Below, piece by piece: positions 27,176 to 35,711 of a stretch of DNA of 64,000 nucleotides (the first letter of the stretch is position 1; every line of letters begins with the position of its first letter). The stretch lies in the NCBI RefSeq assembly GCF_021390545.1, contig NZ_JAJUWR010000015.1:62001-126000 (forward strand), given 5' to 3'. Under the pieces are notes generated by a model. The model did no database searches. It worked only from the letters and a program-made list of their open reading frames with translations, and was not told where the DNA came from. The stretch is from Algoriphagus sp. AGSA1. Its GTDB lineage: Bacteria; Bacteroidota; Bacteroidia; Cytophagales; Cyclobacteriaceae. The position numbers were made by a program, and so were the translations under genes.

Positions 27176-28945
27176 TTACTTCTTTCCTTCCATTTGCTCT
27201 TTCAGTTGAGTCAAAGCGTCCAAGTCACCAAGTGTTGACTTTTCAGCCGGAGCTGAAGACGAAGAGGCAGAACCTGAATCAGATTTCTTCTTCACTTCTT
27301 TCTTAGCTGGCTTCGCATCTTCTCTGAACATCGCAGTATGAGAAAGAACGATTCTCTTATCGTCTTTAGAGAATTCAGTCACTTTGAAGTCCAAAGCTTC
27401 ACCAACCTCTACCTGAGATCCGTCTTCTTTCTCCAAGTTTTTCACAGTAGCAAATCCTTCAAGACCATAAGGCAATTCTAGAACCGCGCCTTTGTCATTT
27501 TTAGAGACTACAGTACACTTGTGAACTGATCCGATAGGGAATACAGATTCGAACGTATCCCATGGATTTTCCTCCAATTGCTTGTGACCAAGAGCCAATC
27601 TTCTGTTGTCCACGTCAAGCTCAAGAACTGCTACTTCTAGCTCGTCCCCTACTTTCACAAACTCAGATGGATGCTTGATTTTCTTGGTCCAAGAAAGGTC
27701 AGATACGTGAACCAAACCGTCAATTCCTTCTTCCAACTCAAGGAATAGGCCGAAGTTGGTCAAGTTTCTTACCACACCTTTGTGCTTAGAACCTACCGCA
27801 TACTTAGTACCCATGTCGTTCTTAGTCCAAGGATCCTCAGTCAACTGCTTGATACCAAGAGACATTTTTCTGTCGTCCTTATCAAGAGTCAATACTACAG
27901 CCTCGATTTCGTCACCTACTTTTACGAAGTCAGCAGGGTTTCTCAAATGCTGGGACCAGCTCATTTCAGATACGTGGATCAAACCTTCTACACCTGGAGC
28001 AAGCTCAAGGAACGCACCGTAGTCTGCTACGTTTACGATCTTACCTTTAACTCTAGATCCGATTTCAAGGCTAGACGCCAAAGAATCCCAAGGATGGGCA
28101 GTAAGCTGCTTCATACCCAAAGAAATTCTCTTCTTATCATCATCAAAGTCAAGAACCACAATCTGAACTTTCTGGTCAAGTTGCAATACTTCTTCTGGAT
28201 GATTGATACGTCCCCAAGAGATATCCGTAATATGAAGAAGACCATCCACACCACCTAGATCGATGAATACACCGAAGTTGGTCATGTTCTTGATCACGCC
28301 TTCCAATACCTGACCTTTCTCAAGGTTGTTTAGGATCTCAGCTTTTTGCTTCTCAAGATCTTTCTCGATGAGCACTTTGTGAGACACTACTACGTTATCA
28401 TTTGCGTGGTTGATTTTCACCACTTTCACTTCCATTTTCTTACCTACATAGATATCGAAATCTCTGATAGGCTTGACGTCAATCTGAGAACCTGGCAGGA
28501 ATGCCTCTACACCGTAGATATCTACGATCAGACCACCCTTAGTTCTTCTTTTCACCAAACCTTCGATCACGTTGTCATGCTCAAGGGCATCTTCGATGTC
28601 CTGCCATGCACGTACGATCTTGGCTTTCTTACGGGAAAGGATCAACTGTCCAAGTGCGTTTTCCTGCTCTTCGATGAATACCTCTACCGTATCACCAGGC
28701 TGGATAGACTCAAGATCCCTGAATTCGGAAAGAGGAACCAATCCATCAGATTTGAAGCCAATGTTAATGATTACGTCCTTTTCATTCACACCTACTACGG
28801 TGCCTTTGATTACTTCTTTCTCAGTGATCTCGCCCAATGTACCTTCGTACATAGCAGCCATCTGCTCACGCTGTTCTTTGGAATATCCTTCACCAAAACC
28901 TTTGGTTTCGAAGTTGTCCCAGTTAAAATCTTCTTTGTTAGACAT
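27176..28945 (-). CDS. rpsA: Ribosomal protein S1
   Basis: A 589-residue protein with six S1 RNA-binding domains in tandem, marked by VIKGTVVGVNEKDVIINIG, EGLVKRRTKGGLIVDIYG, LEGVIKNMTNFGVFIDLGG, VKGKIVNVADYGAFLEL, HKGVVRNLTNFGLFLELEEG and CTVVSKNDKGAVLELPYG. The C-terminal tail is Lys/Ser-rich and low in complexity. S1 binds mRNA on the 30S subunit and helps initiation where Shine-Dalgarno sequences are weak, as in Bacteroidetes. The ATG at 28945 (MSNKEDF) fits the family; eight upstream codons in the same frame do not. Confidence 0.96.
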   Translation of the reverse strand: MSNKEDFNWDNFETKGFGEGYSKEQREQMAAMYEGTLGEITEKEVIKGTVVGVNEKDVIINIGFKSDGLVPLSEFRDLESIQPGDTVEVFIEEQENALGQLILSRKKAKIVRAWQDIEDALEHDNVIEGLVKRRTKGGLIVDIYGVEAFLPGSQIDVKPIRDFDIYVGKKMEVKVVKINHANDNVVVSHKVLIEKDLEKQKAEILNNLEKGQVLEGVIKNMTNFGVFIDLGGVDGLLHITDISWGRINHPEEVLQLDQKVQIVVLDFDDDKKRISLGMKQLTAHPWDSLASSLEIGSRVKGKIVNVADYGAFLELAPGVEGLIHVSEMSWSQHLRNPADFVKVGDEIEAVVLTLDKDDRKMSLGIKQLTEDPWTKNDMGTKYAVGSKHKGVVRNLTNFGLFLELEEGIDGLVHVSDLSWTKKIKHPSEFVKVGDELEVAVLELDVDNRRLALGHKQLEENPWDTFESVFPIGSVHKCTVVSKNDKGAVLELPYGLEGFATVKNLEKEDGSQVEVGEALDFKVTEFSKDDKRIVLSHTAMFREDAKPAKKEVKKKSDSGSASSSSAPAEKSTLGDLDALTQLKEQMEGKK

Positions 28946-29056
28946 AATAGTAAAAACCCTGAATAGCAATAGCCCTCGGGTCAGGAGGCCATTGTTTTTA
29001 GTTGTAAATCAATGCATTAAGCAAGCAAAACACACCCCATTCACCCGAACGGACTG

Positions 29057-29064
29057 CAAAGGTA
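29057..29064 (-). promoter_or_regulatory. Probable -7 box of the rpsA promoter
   Basis: TACCTTTG on the minus strand matches the TAnnTTTG consensus and lies 112 bases ahead of the rpsA start. No good TTG is found at the expected 18-20 base spacing, so the call is tentative. It would give a 5' leader of about 105 bases, room for S1 autoregulation. Confidence 0.4.
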
Positions 29065-29534
29065 AGGAAATATTGATAAAGGAGGAATTCTAGAACAAAA
29101 AACGGCACATAAATAAATGCGATATAGCACATTATTAACTATATAGCGACTTCACTATACTCAAAACTGAATCAAGGCCTATTTTCTGACATCGCCTTGA
29201 TAGCTCTCTGGATTATGCAAGAATGGATTTAGAAAATCATATGACCGCTTTCTGTGGTGCAATGGGACAGATAACTCCTTATAGTTTTCAATGAAATAGG
29301 GGGGGTTAGATAAAAAGAAGACCGCAACAGCTATCATCACTAGGCTCACCTTTCAATTAAGTATTGATTTGGATTGAGAAAATCGCGGATTAGGTTGAGT
29401 TCCCAAACTATATTCACCTCATTTCTCCAACGATTCAGTACACAGATTCCCCTGTTCACTCCTTCTCGTTTTATCCAGAACATCGATAAGACAATATTTA
29501 CCAAAAGAAACTCAACAACACCTTACTTCTAACT
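29065..29534. other. Intergenic region between rpsA and the SDHF-repeat gene
   Basis: About 470 AT-rich bases between divergent genes. I see no coding frame, RNA gene or clear promoter for the rightward gene. A run of six Gs at 29299-29304 interrupts otherwise ordinary sequence. Confidence 0.4.
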
Positions 29535-30662
29535 ATGAACAGGACATCTATACTTAGGCTCGCTAGCACATTCCTCTGCCTTTACAGCCTTTTTGCTTTC
29601 AATGTAGCTCATGCCCAATCGAGAAGCAGCTCCAATACAAGTTCTAGCAATGGCTATACCAGCCGTTTTACATCCAATGACAACAATCAAAAATTGAACA
29701 TTGAATCGAATGGAAAGATAGCCATAGGAAGCGATGAAAAATCAATAAGCTCTATCTCCAAAGGAGGTTACCTTAAAATAGAGAAAACCACCTTTGGCAA
29801 TACACGATCAATTTTTATAAGCAACTCTAACGGTGGATTGGATTACGAATATAAAGAAGGCAGATCTGTCAAACCGTTTGAACCTGATGGCAGGGTGTGG
29901 CTAGCAGAAATTCTGCCCGAACTGTTAAATACCACTACAATAGGTGCCGAAGACCGCGTAGAACGCTTATATGCCAAAGGTGGCATCAAGTCTGTACTGG
30001 ATATCATCGGAAATCTACACAGCGATCATGTCAAAACGCAGTACCTCGGATTGCTTCTGAAAAAAAACCTGAAATCAAATGAAATAACTGCTACAATTGA
30101 TAAAACCATCAGCCAAGTGAGTTCCGATCACTACCAGACTGAAATTTTCAAGAAAGTTAGTCCTTCCTATTTCAACGATGTAAACCTGCTTAGAAGAGCT
30201 GTCGAATCTTTACAGTCTGATCATTTCAAGGCAGAGCTACTCAAACCGATTTTCTCCGCAAATGTGATTAAAGGTGAAGGTCAAAAATCCATTGAACTGA
30301 TCAAGATGATTGACAGTGATCACTTCAAAACCGAAATAGCCCGTTCGATTGACTTTGAAGATCTATCAGACCAGGATTTGAAATTTATGATAGATGAACT
30401 GGTGGGTTCTATAGACTCGGACCACTTTAAGAATGAATTATTAAAGACTGCCATAAATAAGGGAAATATGACTGAAGATCGATCTCTGATAGTCCTTTCA
30501 GGAGTTAAGGACATCCAAAGCGATCATTTTAAAGCTGAAATCCTGAAATACCTTTGTCAAAAACAAGGATCTGAAAAAGTGAAGGCAAAAATACGTGAAA
30601 CTGCAAAATCAGAAATCAAGTCCACTCATTTCTTTGGTGAGGTCATGAGATGTGCAGGCTAA
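29535..30662 (+). CDS. Secreted protein with seven SDHF repeats, function unknown
   Basis: A 375-residue protein with a signal peptide (cleavage likely after AHA, residue 27). A Ser/Asn-rich segment (29-50) and a beta-rich domain (about 55-110) are followed by a repeat region. SDH-type tripeptides sit at residues 163, 197, 228, 261, 295, 329 and 363 (the last is STH), so the period is 31-34. The consensus is (I/L)xSDHFKxE(L/I)L, and the spacing and predicted helices suggest an alpha-alpha solenoid. It is 77 bases upstream of a LytS-type kinase cluster on the same strand, so it may take part in that signalling. I do not recognise a characterised family. Confidence 0.8.
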   Translation: MNRTSILRLASTFLCLYSLFAFNVAHAQSRSSSNTSSSNGYTSRFTSNDNNQKLNIESNGKIAIGSDEKSISSISKGGYLKIEKTTFGNTRSIFISNSNGGLDYEYKEGRSVKPFEPDGRVWLAEILPELLNTTTIGAEDRVERLYAKGGIKSVLDIIGNLHSDHVKTQYLGLLLKKNLKSNEITATIDKTISQVSSDHYQTEIFKKVSPSYFNDVNLLRRAVESLQSDHFKAELLKPIFSANVIKGEGQKSIELIKMIDSDHFKTEIARSIDFEDLSDQDLKFMIDELVGSIDSDHFKNELLKTAINKGNMTEDRSLIVLSGVKDIQSDHFKAEILKYLCQKQGSEKVKAKIRETAKSEIKSTHFFGEVMRCAG

Positions 30663-30739
30663 TTGAGTGTTCAGTGTCGAATGGTTTTGTAACTTAATCC
30701 TTCAAATTCACCCTCGCGTTTCTACGTGTTCAATTCCCC

Positions 30740-31768
30740 ATGGAAAAAACCATTTCCTTTTTTCTGGCAATCGTGCTGACCTGCAGTCTCACTCTCTACC
30801 TACTTTACAATGGAGAATTATTGACATGGCAGGGCACAATCAGTCATAAGCAGTGGATCCTGTTGTTTATGATCATTCCAGTAGGATTGGCTCTTTCCAT
30901 GGGGTACCTTTTTATCGTGAGACTTCAGCCTTGGGACAAAGGGCATGTTATGCGGTCAGGTTTTATCATATTGCTGATCTGGGGCACTTTGACAAGCTAT
31001 TCCTATCTCCTTGAGGGTATGGCCCAAAAAGCCATGGGAAATGTCCAGGATTATGCCAGTGGGGATATAACGCTCAAAGGAAGCGTAGTCGCCTTTATAG
31101 TATCTCTTATTATTGTTTGGATTGATTATAGCTGGTTTTCTTTTGCACGGTTTTCCAAGGAAACTATTCAAGCAATGAGAGTGTCCAGAAATAAACAAGA
31201 ACTCCAATTTAAGCTTCTCAGATCCCAACTTACTCCCCATTTTTTGTTCAATTCGCTGAACAGCGCCTCCAATCTGATAACCCACCAACCTCAGAAAGCA
31301 GAGGAATTCATCCGAAAGCTGGCATTTAATTTCACCAATCTCATCAAGAACGGCATACAGCCACTCAACACCTTGGAGCAGGAAATAGAAATCATTGACA
31401 ATTACATGCATTTGATGCAGGTACGATACGGCGAAAAGGTGGTCTTGGAGAAAAGAATCAAACCCGAATTCGTTTCCAAACAAATCCCCGCACTTGGTAT
31501 TCAGTTGCTGGTAGAAAATGCACTGAAGCACAATGTAGCGAGCCTAGACAATCCCGTCAAAATAATCATCACTGCCGATCAAGGGCAGGTGGTTGTAGCT
31601 AACAGTATTACAAAAAAGCCACTTTCCGTACAATCAACAGGTGTGGGGCTGAACAATTTGAAAGAGCGCTATCTATATCACGGAAATTCTGCTCCCTCCA
31701 TTTATCAATTGGAAGGACTCTATTGTGTCTGTTTGCCTTATATCACCCAGAACACTGCAAAACAATGA
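30740..31768 (+). CDS. LytS/YehU-type membrane histidine kinase
   Basis: A 342-residue sensor kinase with about four helices (residues 5-24, 38-60, 72-92, 113-133), then the His_kinase domain. The phospho-acceptor motif is SQLTPHFLFNSLN with His at 167. The ATP-binding N box LLVENALKHN has Asn at 260, and the G box GVGLNNLKERY is at 301-311. The catalytic parts are complete. It overlaps the next gene by 4 bases (ATGA), and a LytTR regulator follows that, forming a standard LytS/LytR set except for the inserted second kinase-like gene. Confidence 0.93.
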   Translation: MEKTISFFLAIVLTCSLTLYLLYNGELLTWQGTISHKQWILLFMIIPVGLALSMGYLFIVRLQPWDKGHVMRSGFIILLIWGTLTSYSYLLEGMAQKAMGNVQDYASGDITLKGSVVAFIVSLIIVWIDYSWFSFARFSKETIQAMRVSRNKQELQFKLLRSQLTPHFLFNSLNSASNLITHQPQKAEEFIRKLAFNFTNLIKNGIQPLNTLEQEIEIIDNYMHLMQVRYGEKVVLEKRIKPEFVSKQIPALGIQLLVENALKHNVASLDNPVKIIITADQGQVVVANSITKKPLSVQSTGVGLNNLKERYLYHGNSAPSIYQLEGLYCVCLPYITQNTAKQ

Positions 31769-32856
31769 CCCCATTGACACAAATCAAACCTATATACAGA
31801 CTTTTACTGCCCTTGCCTGTAGGCACTCTGGTATACCTTGGGATACTTCTGGCATTTGATACAGTCGGCAATATCACAGAGGACTTCTTTACTCGTGAAT
31901 TTTTGTTCTGTGTCTTAGCAAGTTATGCTCTTCTGGAAGTCAATCAGATGCTTCTGGTCCTTTTTGAAAAAAAACTTCAACGAGGTGCTCTCTTCATGAA
32001 GCATACCATCGCATTGCTTCTTGCTTCGATCATTGCTTCACTAGTTTCTATTAGCCTCCTTTTGATTGCTTATTTCTATTGGTTTGAAAACATGGCAGAT
32101 GTATCTATCTACATGACAGAACTAAAAATATTCAATGGAATATTTCTTTTTGTTACACTAATGTATCAAAGCCATTTTTTAGGCTTTTATTTCATTCACA
32201 ATAAATTTGAACATGAGCTGGAAAAAGAACAACAGCATGAAGAAGAATTGCGCAAAAGTGTTGATCTTTTTCATTATATGCTCAATCCACAATTTCTCTT
32301 AGCAGGACTGGAGTCGATAGTACTCCGTATTAAAGAAAATCGAAATGCACTGGCAGAAGAGGGAATAGTACTGCTTTCGGATATCTACAGGCATTCTCTG
32401 AGAACGCAGGAAGAACTAGTGTCCCTTGAAGATGAATTGACCGCTATGAAAAGTGAGGAGGTATTTTTGAACCAATTTATCTCCAAAAACATCAGCATAT
32501 CCATTCCTGAAGATCTGGACAATTTCCTTTTGGTGCCGCGTACCTTGACTAAAATCCTCGAAGCCATCGCCTATTCTCAACTTTCATCCTCTGAATTTGG
32601 CTTGGAAATCCTATTAGAAATCAGAAACAAAGATCTGATCATAAGTTTTCCCAGTGCCTTCTCTTTGACCACTAACGAGCTACTTTTTGAAACTTTAAGC
32701 ATGATAAAGAAGCAATATGGCTGGCTCAACAAATCCCTCCACTGGTCGGATAATTCTACCTTTTCGATTTACATCCCCTTGGAGGTTCCATTTCCGACTA
32801 CAAGACCTGATCAAATCTCAATCTATTCAACTGACACTATAGGAAATCGAGCATGA
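31765..32856 (+). CDS. Degenerate LytS-type histidine kinase (pseudokinase)
   Basis: A 363-residue protein with the same plan as its upstream neighbour: about four helices (12-32, 45-66, 80-105, 120-145), a short charged coil (148-165) and a His_kinase-like domain. The acceptor motif has changed to LNPQFLLAGLES, with Gln 176 where the His should be and Ala-Gly in place of Phe-Asn. The N box reads TKILEAIAYSQL with no Asn, and no GxGLxN box is found. The frame is intact. It is probably a non-catalytic partner of the intact kinase. The ATG at 31765 overlaps that gene's stop, so the two are coupled. Confidence 0.85.
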   Translation: MTPLTQIKPIYRLLLPLPVGTLVYLGILLAFDTVGNITEDFFTREFLFCVLASYALLEVNQMLLVLFEKKLQRGALFMKHTIALLLASIIASLVSISLLLIAYFYWFENMADVSIYMTELKIFNGIFLFVTLMYQSHFLGFYFIHNKFEHELEKEQQHEEELRKSVDLFHYMLNPQFLLAGLESIVLRIKENRNALAEEGIVLLSDIYRHSLRTQEELVSLEDELTAMKSEEVFLNQFISKNISISIPEDLDNFLLVPRTLTKILEAIAYSQLSSSEFGLEILLEIRNKDLIISFPSAFSLTTNELLFETLSMIKKQYGWLNKSLHWSDNSTFSIYIPLEVPFPTTRPDQISIYSTDTIGNRA

Positions 32857-32939
32857 TCCCTTACCTACGGGATCACACAGTGGAATGATTATCAAATATG
32901 CGAGATTCCATATGACCATTAAAAAACAATTATAAACAG
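32842..32939 (+). repeat. Dispersed repeat, copy B (5' part), ends at a start codon
   Basis: Shares blocks with copy A (43781-44051, minus): GGAAATCGA, then CATGAT, ATCACACA, AATGATT, and a 27-base stretch (32903-32929) with 24 identities. It also matches copy D upstream of the PAP2 gene, including ATTATAAACAGATGAAA-like sequence at the start codon. It includes an internal hairpin GATCCC/GGGATC (32854-32873). The first 15 bases overlap the end of the pseudokinase gene. Confidence 0.6.
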
Positions 32940-33707
32940 ATGAAAGTAATAGTGATAGAAGATGAGCTTCCTGCATTGGAAAAAATCACTCATTTTCTCC
33001 TTCAATACGATCCCAATGCCGAAATAATTGGCATAGCGCAATCCATTAGCGAAGCTGTCCCACTATTAAACGCGCACGGTGCAAAAGCAGATCTTCTTTT
33101 GGTGGATGTACAGTTGGCTGATGGGCTTTCATTTCAGGCATTGGATAAGGTAGGATTTTTTAAGCCTGTGATCTTCATTACAGCACACAATCAATATGCG
33201 TTGGAAGCTTTTCAAGCTAATGGAATCGACTATCTCCTCAAACCAATCAGATACGCTTCCTTTGCTGCTAGTCTGGACAAATTCCGTCAACTAAAAGAAG
33301 CTTCTTCCGAGAATCAACCAAACCAAATGATGTGGAAGACACTCTCCAATCCAACCTACAAGGAGAGGTTTATGGTGAAAATCGGAGAGCACATCCACAC
33401 TGTACCCAGCTCCGGCATCAAACTATTTTTTGCCGAGGGAAGGAACACTTACATCATCAGGGAGGATGGACGTAAATTTATCACCGATTACAAATTGGAA
33501 ACTTTAGAGGAGATCCTCAATCCATCGGTGTTTTTTCGTGTCAACAGAAGCTATTTGGTCAATCTGGAAACCATAAAAGATGTATTGGTGTATTCCAACA
33601 GTCGCCTAAAGATCAATACCAACTTCCACTATACCGAGGAAATTATTGTAAGCCGCGATCGTGTAAACCGATTTAAGGAATGGCTGGACGGTGAAAGAAA
33701 CCTCTAA
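32940..33707 (+). CDS. LytTR-family response regulator
   Basis: A 255-residue regulator. The receiver domain (1-115) has the acidic pocket EDE at 7-9, phospho-acceptor Asp 56 in LLLVDVQLADG, Thr 81 and Lys 101 (DYLLKPI). A linker leads to a LytTR DNA-binding domain (about 145-252) with FFAEGRNTYIIREDG and VNRSYLVNLETI, both typical. It is likely phosphorylated by the intact kinase two genes upstream. The 83 bases before its start hold a dispersed repeat, so it may also have its own promoter or leader. Confidence 0.95.
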   Translation: MKVIVIEDELPALEKITHFLLQYDPNAEIIGIAQSISEAVPLLNAHGAKADLLLVDVQLADGLSFQALDKVGFFKPVIFITAHNQYALEAFQANGIDYLLKPIRYASFAASLDKFRQLKEASSENQPNQMMWKTLSNPTYKERFMVKIGEHIHTVPSSGIKLFFAEGRNTYIIREDGRKFITDYKLETLEEILNPSVFFRVNRSYLVNLETIKDVLVYSNSRLKINTNFHYTEEIIVSRDRVNRFKEWLDGERNL

Positions 33708-33768
33708 GCAGGCTAATTGCTGATAGGTAGTTGAGGCACGCAGCAGCTATCATCCCTCTGTGCCCCCC

Positions 33769-33792
33769 GGTTGGTGAGCTTGTCGAACCACC
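33769..33792. repeat. REP-like palindromic sequence
   Basis: TGGTGAGCTTGTCGAACCA pairs at its ends (TGGT/ACCA, with a GAGCTTGTCGA core) and resembles widespread bacterial intergenic palindromes containing GAGCTTGTCGA. It lies between convergent genes, the LytTR regulator and aroF. Confidence 0.4.
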
Positions 33793-33848
33793 AGTGTGGT
33801 TAATAAACTTTCAGAAAAGCCAATGTCTCCACTGGCATTATCATTCCT

Positions 33849-34868
33849 CTACAACAATTCAAACCCCTTCCGCATCGCAAAGCTCTCTCTGATCCAGCTT
33901 GCAAGCCTTGCACTTTGGACAAAGTCAAGCGTCTGCTGTCCGTCGGAATAAGCTTTCTCGGGAATTTCATGCGATTCGTAGATAATTCCATCCGCACCGG
34001 ACATCACGCCCGCAAGTGCCATCTGAGGCACATAAGCCCGGATACCGATTCCATGCGACGGATCCACAATTACCGGTAGGTGAGACTTGGCTTTCAAAAT
34101 CGGAATAGCATTCAAGTCCAAGGTATTCCTCGACGCTCTCTCGTATGTTCTGATTCCTCTTTCGCAGAGAATAAGCTTTTCATTTCCTCCGGAAAAAACA
34201 TACTCCGCAGACTGCAAAAGCTCTTCCAGCGTTCCTGAAATCCCACGCTTGATCATCACAGCTTTGTCCACTTTTCCCAGCTCGTCAAGCAAATTGAAGT
34301 TTTGGGAATTCCTAGCTCCCACCTGATACACATCCACGTAAGGATACATTTCTTCGATCTGGGAAGTCTGCATCACCTCTGTGACGATCTTGATTCCCGC
34401 TTCACTGGCGATATCGTGCCAAAGTTTCAAACCCTCCAACCCCAATCCGCGGAATGCATAAGGACTGCTTCTTGGTTTAAACACGCCGCCACGCATCATC
34501 TTAATGTCATTTTCCACGCAATGCGCCACAATGGCGCGGATCTGTTCTTCAGACTCTATGGAACATGGCCCTGTAATCACAGCCATCTCTCCGTCTTTGA
34601 TAAAGACATTATCTCCTAAATCCACTGAGGTGGGCTTTACTTTCCACTTTTTGGATACTAATTTATACTCATCAGAGACGATATGGATGTCGATGATCCC
34701 GTCCATTTGTCCGATCTTTCGGATGTCAAAGTCTTTTTGACCGATCCCGATCAGGTAGTCTCCCAGTTGGGTTTTTACCTCGGTGGTTTTATAGCCGATG
34801 CCATTGACTTTTTGGATAAGATTCTCCTTTTGGCTGTCGGAAATATCAGGTTGAAGCTGAATGATCAT
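33849..34868 (-). CDS. aroF: 3-deoxy-7-phosphoheptulonate synthase (DAHP synthase, type I beta)
   Basis: A 339-residue enzyme making the first intermediate of the shikimate pathway from PEP and erythrose 4-phosphate. It has an N-terminal ferredoxin-like domain (residues 1-70), as in the Thermotoga enzyme, then the TIM barrel with GPCSIES, MMRGGVFKPRSSPYAFRG, and PVIVDPSHGIGIR near residues 262-274. The N-terminal domain is the usual site of feedback control by aromatic amino acids. It sits at the end of the trp operon, 69 bases after trpA, separated by a strong hairpin. Confidence 0.95.
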   Translation of the reverse strand: MIIQLQPDISDSQKENLIQKVNGIGYKTTEVKTQLGDYLIGIGQKDFDIRKIGQMDGIIDIHIVSDEYKLVSKKWKVKPTSVDLGDNVFIKDGEMAVITGPCSIESEEQIRAIVAHCVENDIKMMRGGVFKPRSSPYAFRGLGLEGLKLWHDIASEAGIKIVTEVMQTSQIEEMYPYVDVYQVGARNSQNFNLLDELGKVDKAVMIKRGISGTLEELLQSAEYVFSGGNEKLILCERGIRTYERASRNTLDLNAIPILKAKSHLPVIVDPSHGIGIRAYVPQMALAGVMSGADGIIYESHEIPEKAYSDGQQTLDFVQSARLASWIRESFAMRKGFELL

Positions 34869-34890
34869 AGTTTTGTCGATTTTGTATAAA

Positions 34891-34919
34891 CTTTTCCAAA
34901 GTTCGAAACTTTGGAAAAG
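34891..34919 (-). promoter_or_regulatory. 13-bp perfect hairpin between trpA and aroF
   Basis: CTTTTCCAAAGTT pairs perfectly with AACTTTGGAAAAG around a 3-base loop. On the coding strand only GTTTATAC follows, so the T-run is weak. It may be a partial terminator, an RNA-processing or stability element, or a site controlling aroF relative to trp. It lies 22 bases before the aroF start. Confidence 0.6.
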
Positions 34920-34937
34920 CTAAATCATTGGAAAATC

Positions 34938-35711
34938 TTAGTTGATTACGGATTGAATGTATTTCTGAATATCTTCACTCAGATTCTTGGAATCTTTTAC
35001 GGTCTTAATAAAAGCCGAACCTATAATAGCTCCGTTGCTATATTCTGATGCTTTGGCGAAGGTTTCTGAATCAGAAATCCCAAAACCAATCAGTCTGGGA
35101 TTTTTCAAATCCATGGCTTTAACCCGCTTGAAGTAAGAAATCTGCTCATCACTAATTCCAGCTTTCGCTCCTGTAATGCTATGGGATGAAACCATATAGA
35201 TAAACCCATTGGTGTTTTCATCAATTTCCCGAATCCGCTTTTCGGAAGTTTGGGGTGAAATCAAAAAAGTATTTACCAAGCCATATTGCTCGAAAAGCTC
35301 CTTATACTCATCCAAATATTGCTGCATCGGAAGATCGGGCAGGATAAGGCCATCTACCCCTACCTCCTTGCATTTTTGGCAAAAAGCCTCCATCCCATAT
35401 TGCATGATCGGGTTGAGATAACCCATCATCACCACAGGAATATGGATTTTTGCACGAAAGCCTTTCAATTGTTCAAAGATCTTTTTAAGTGAAATCCCAT
35501 TTTCCAACGCAATCATATTGCTATCTTGGATAGTCGGCCCATCGGCTACAGGATCAGAATAGGGCACGCCGATTTCTATGATATCCGCTCCTCCCGCTTG
35601 GATCGCTTCCATGATCTCCATGGTACTTTCCAACTCAGGGAAACCCGCTGTAAAATAAATGGAGAGAACTCTTGAGTCCTTGTTTTTAAATAGTGTATGT
35701 ATTCGGTTCAT
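34938..35711 (-). CDS. trpA: Tryptophan synthase alpha subunit
   Basis: A 257-residue TIM-barrel protein that splits indole-3-glycerol phosphate, passing indole to TrpB. Catalytic Glu and Asp are in ADIIEIGVPYSDPVADGP (Glu near residue 47, Asp near 58). The phosphate-binding region is IGFGISD with NGAIIGSAFIK near the C-terminus. The family length is 255-270. It is separated from trpB by a 403-base gap holding palindromic repeats, so it may have lost tight coupling to trpB. Confidence 0.96.
   Translation of the reverse strand: MNRIHTLFKNKDSRVLSIYFTAGFPELESTMEIMEAIQAGGADIIEIGVPYSDPVADGPTIQDSNMIALENGISLKKIFEQLKGFRAKIHIPVVMMGYLNPIMQYGMEAFCQKCKEVGVDGLILPDLPMQQYLDEYKELFEQYGLVNTFLISPQTSEKRIREIDENTNGFIYMVSSHSITGAKAGISDEQISYFKRVKAMDLKNPRLIGFGISDSETFAKASEYSNGAIIGSAFIKTVKDSKNLSEDIQKYIQSVIN

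Noticed and set aside
28346..28966. 206-codon rightward frame opposite rpsA
   Set aside because: Its length comes from the biased codon use of rpsA; the translation is low-quality and rich in Phe, Tyr and His with no known pattern.
33791..33840. Possible fifth copy of the dispersed repeat (GGTTAATAAACTTTCA and CTGGCATTATCATT)
   Set aside because: The blocks are in a different order from the other copies and short enough to be coincidence or a shared sub-motif; not listed as a copy.
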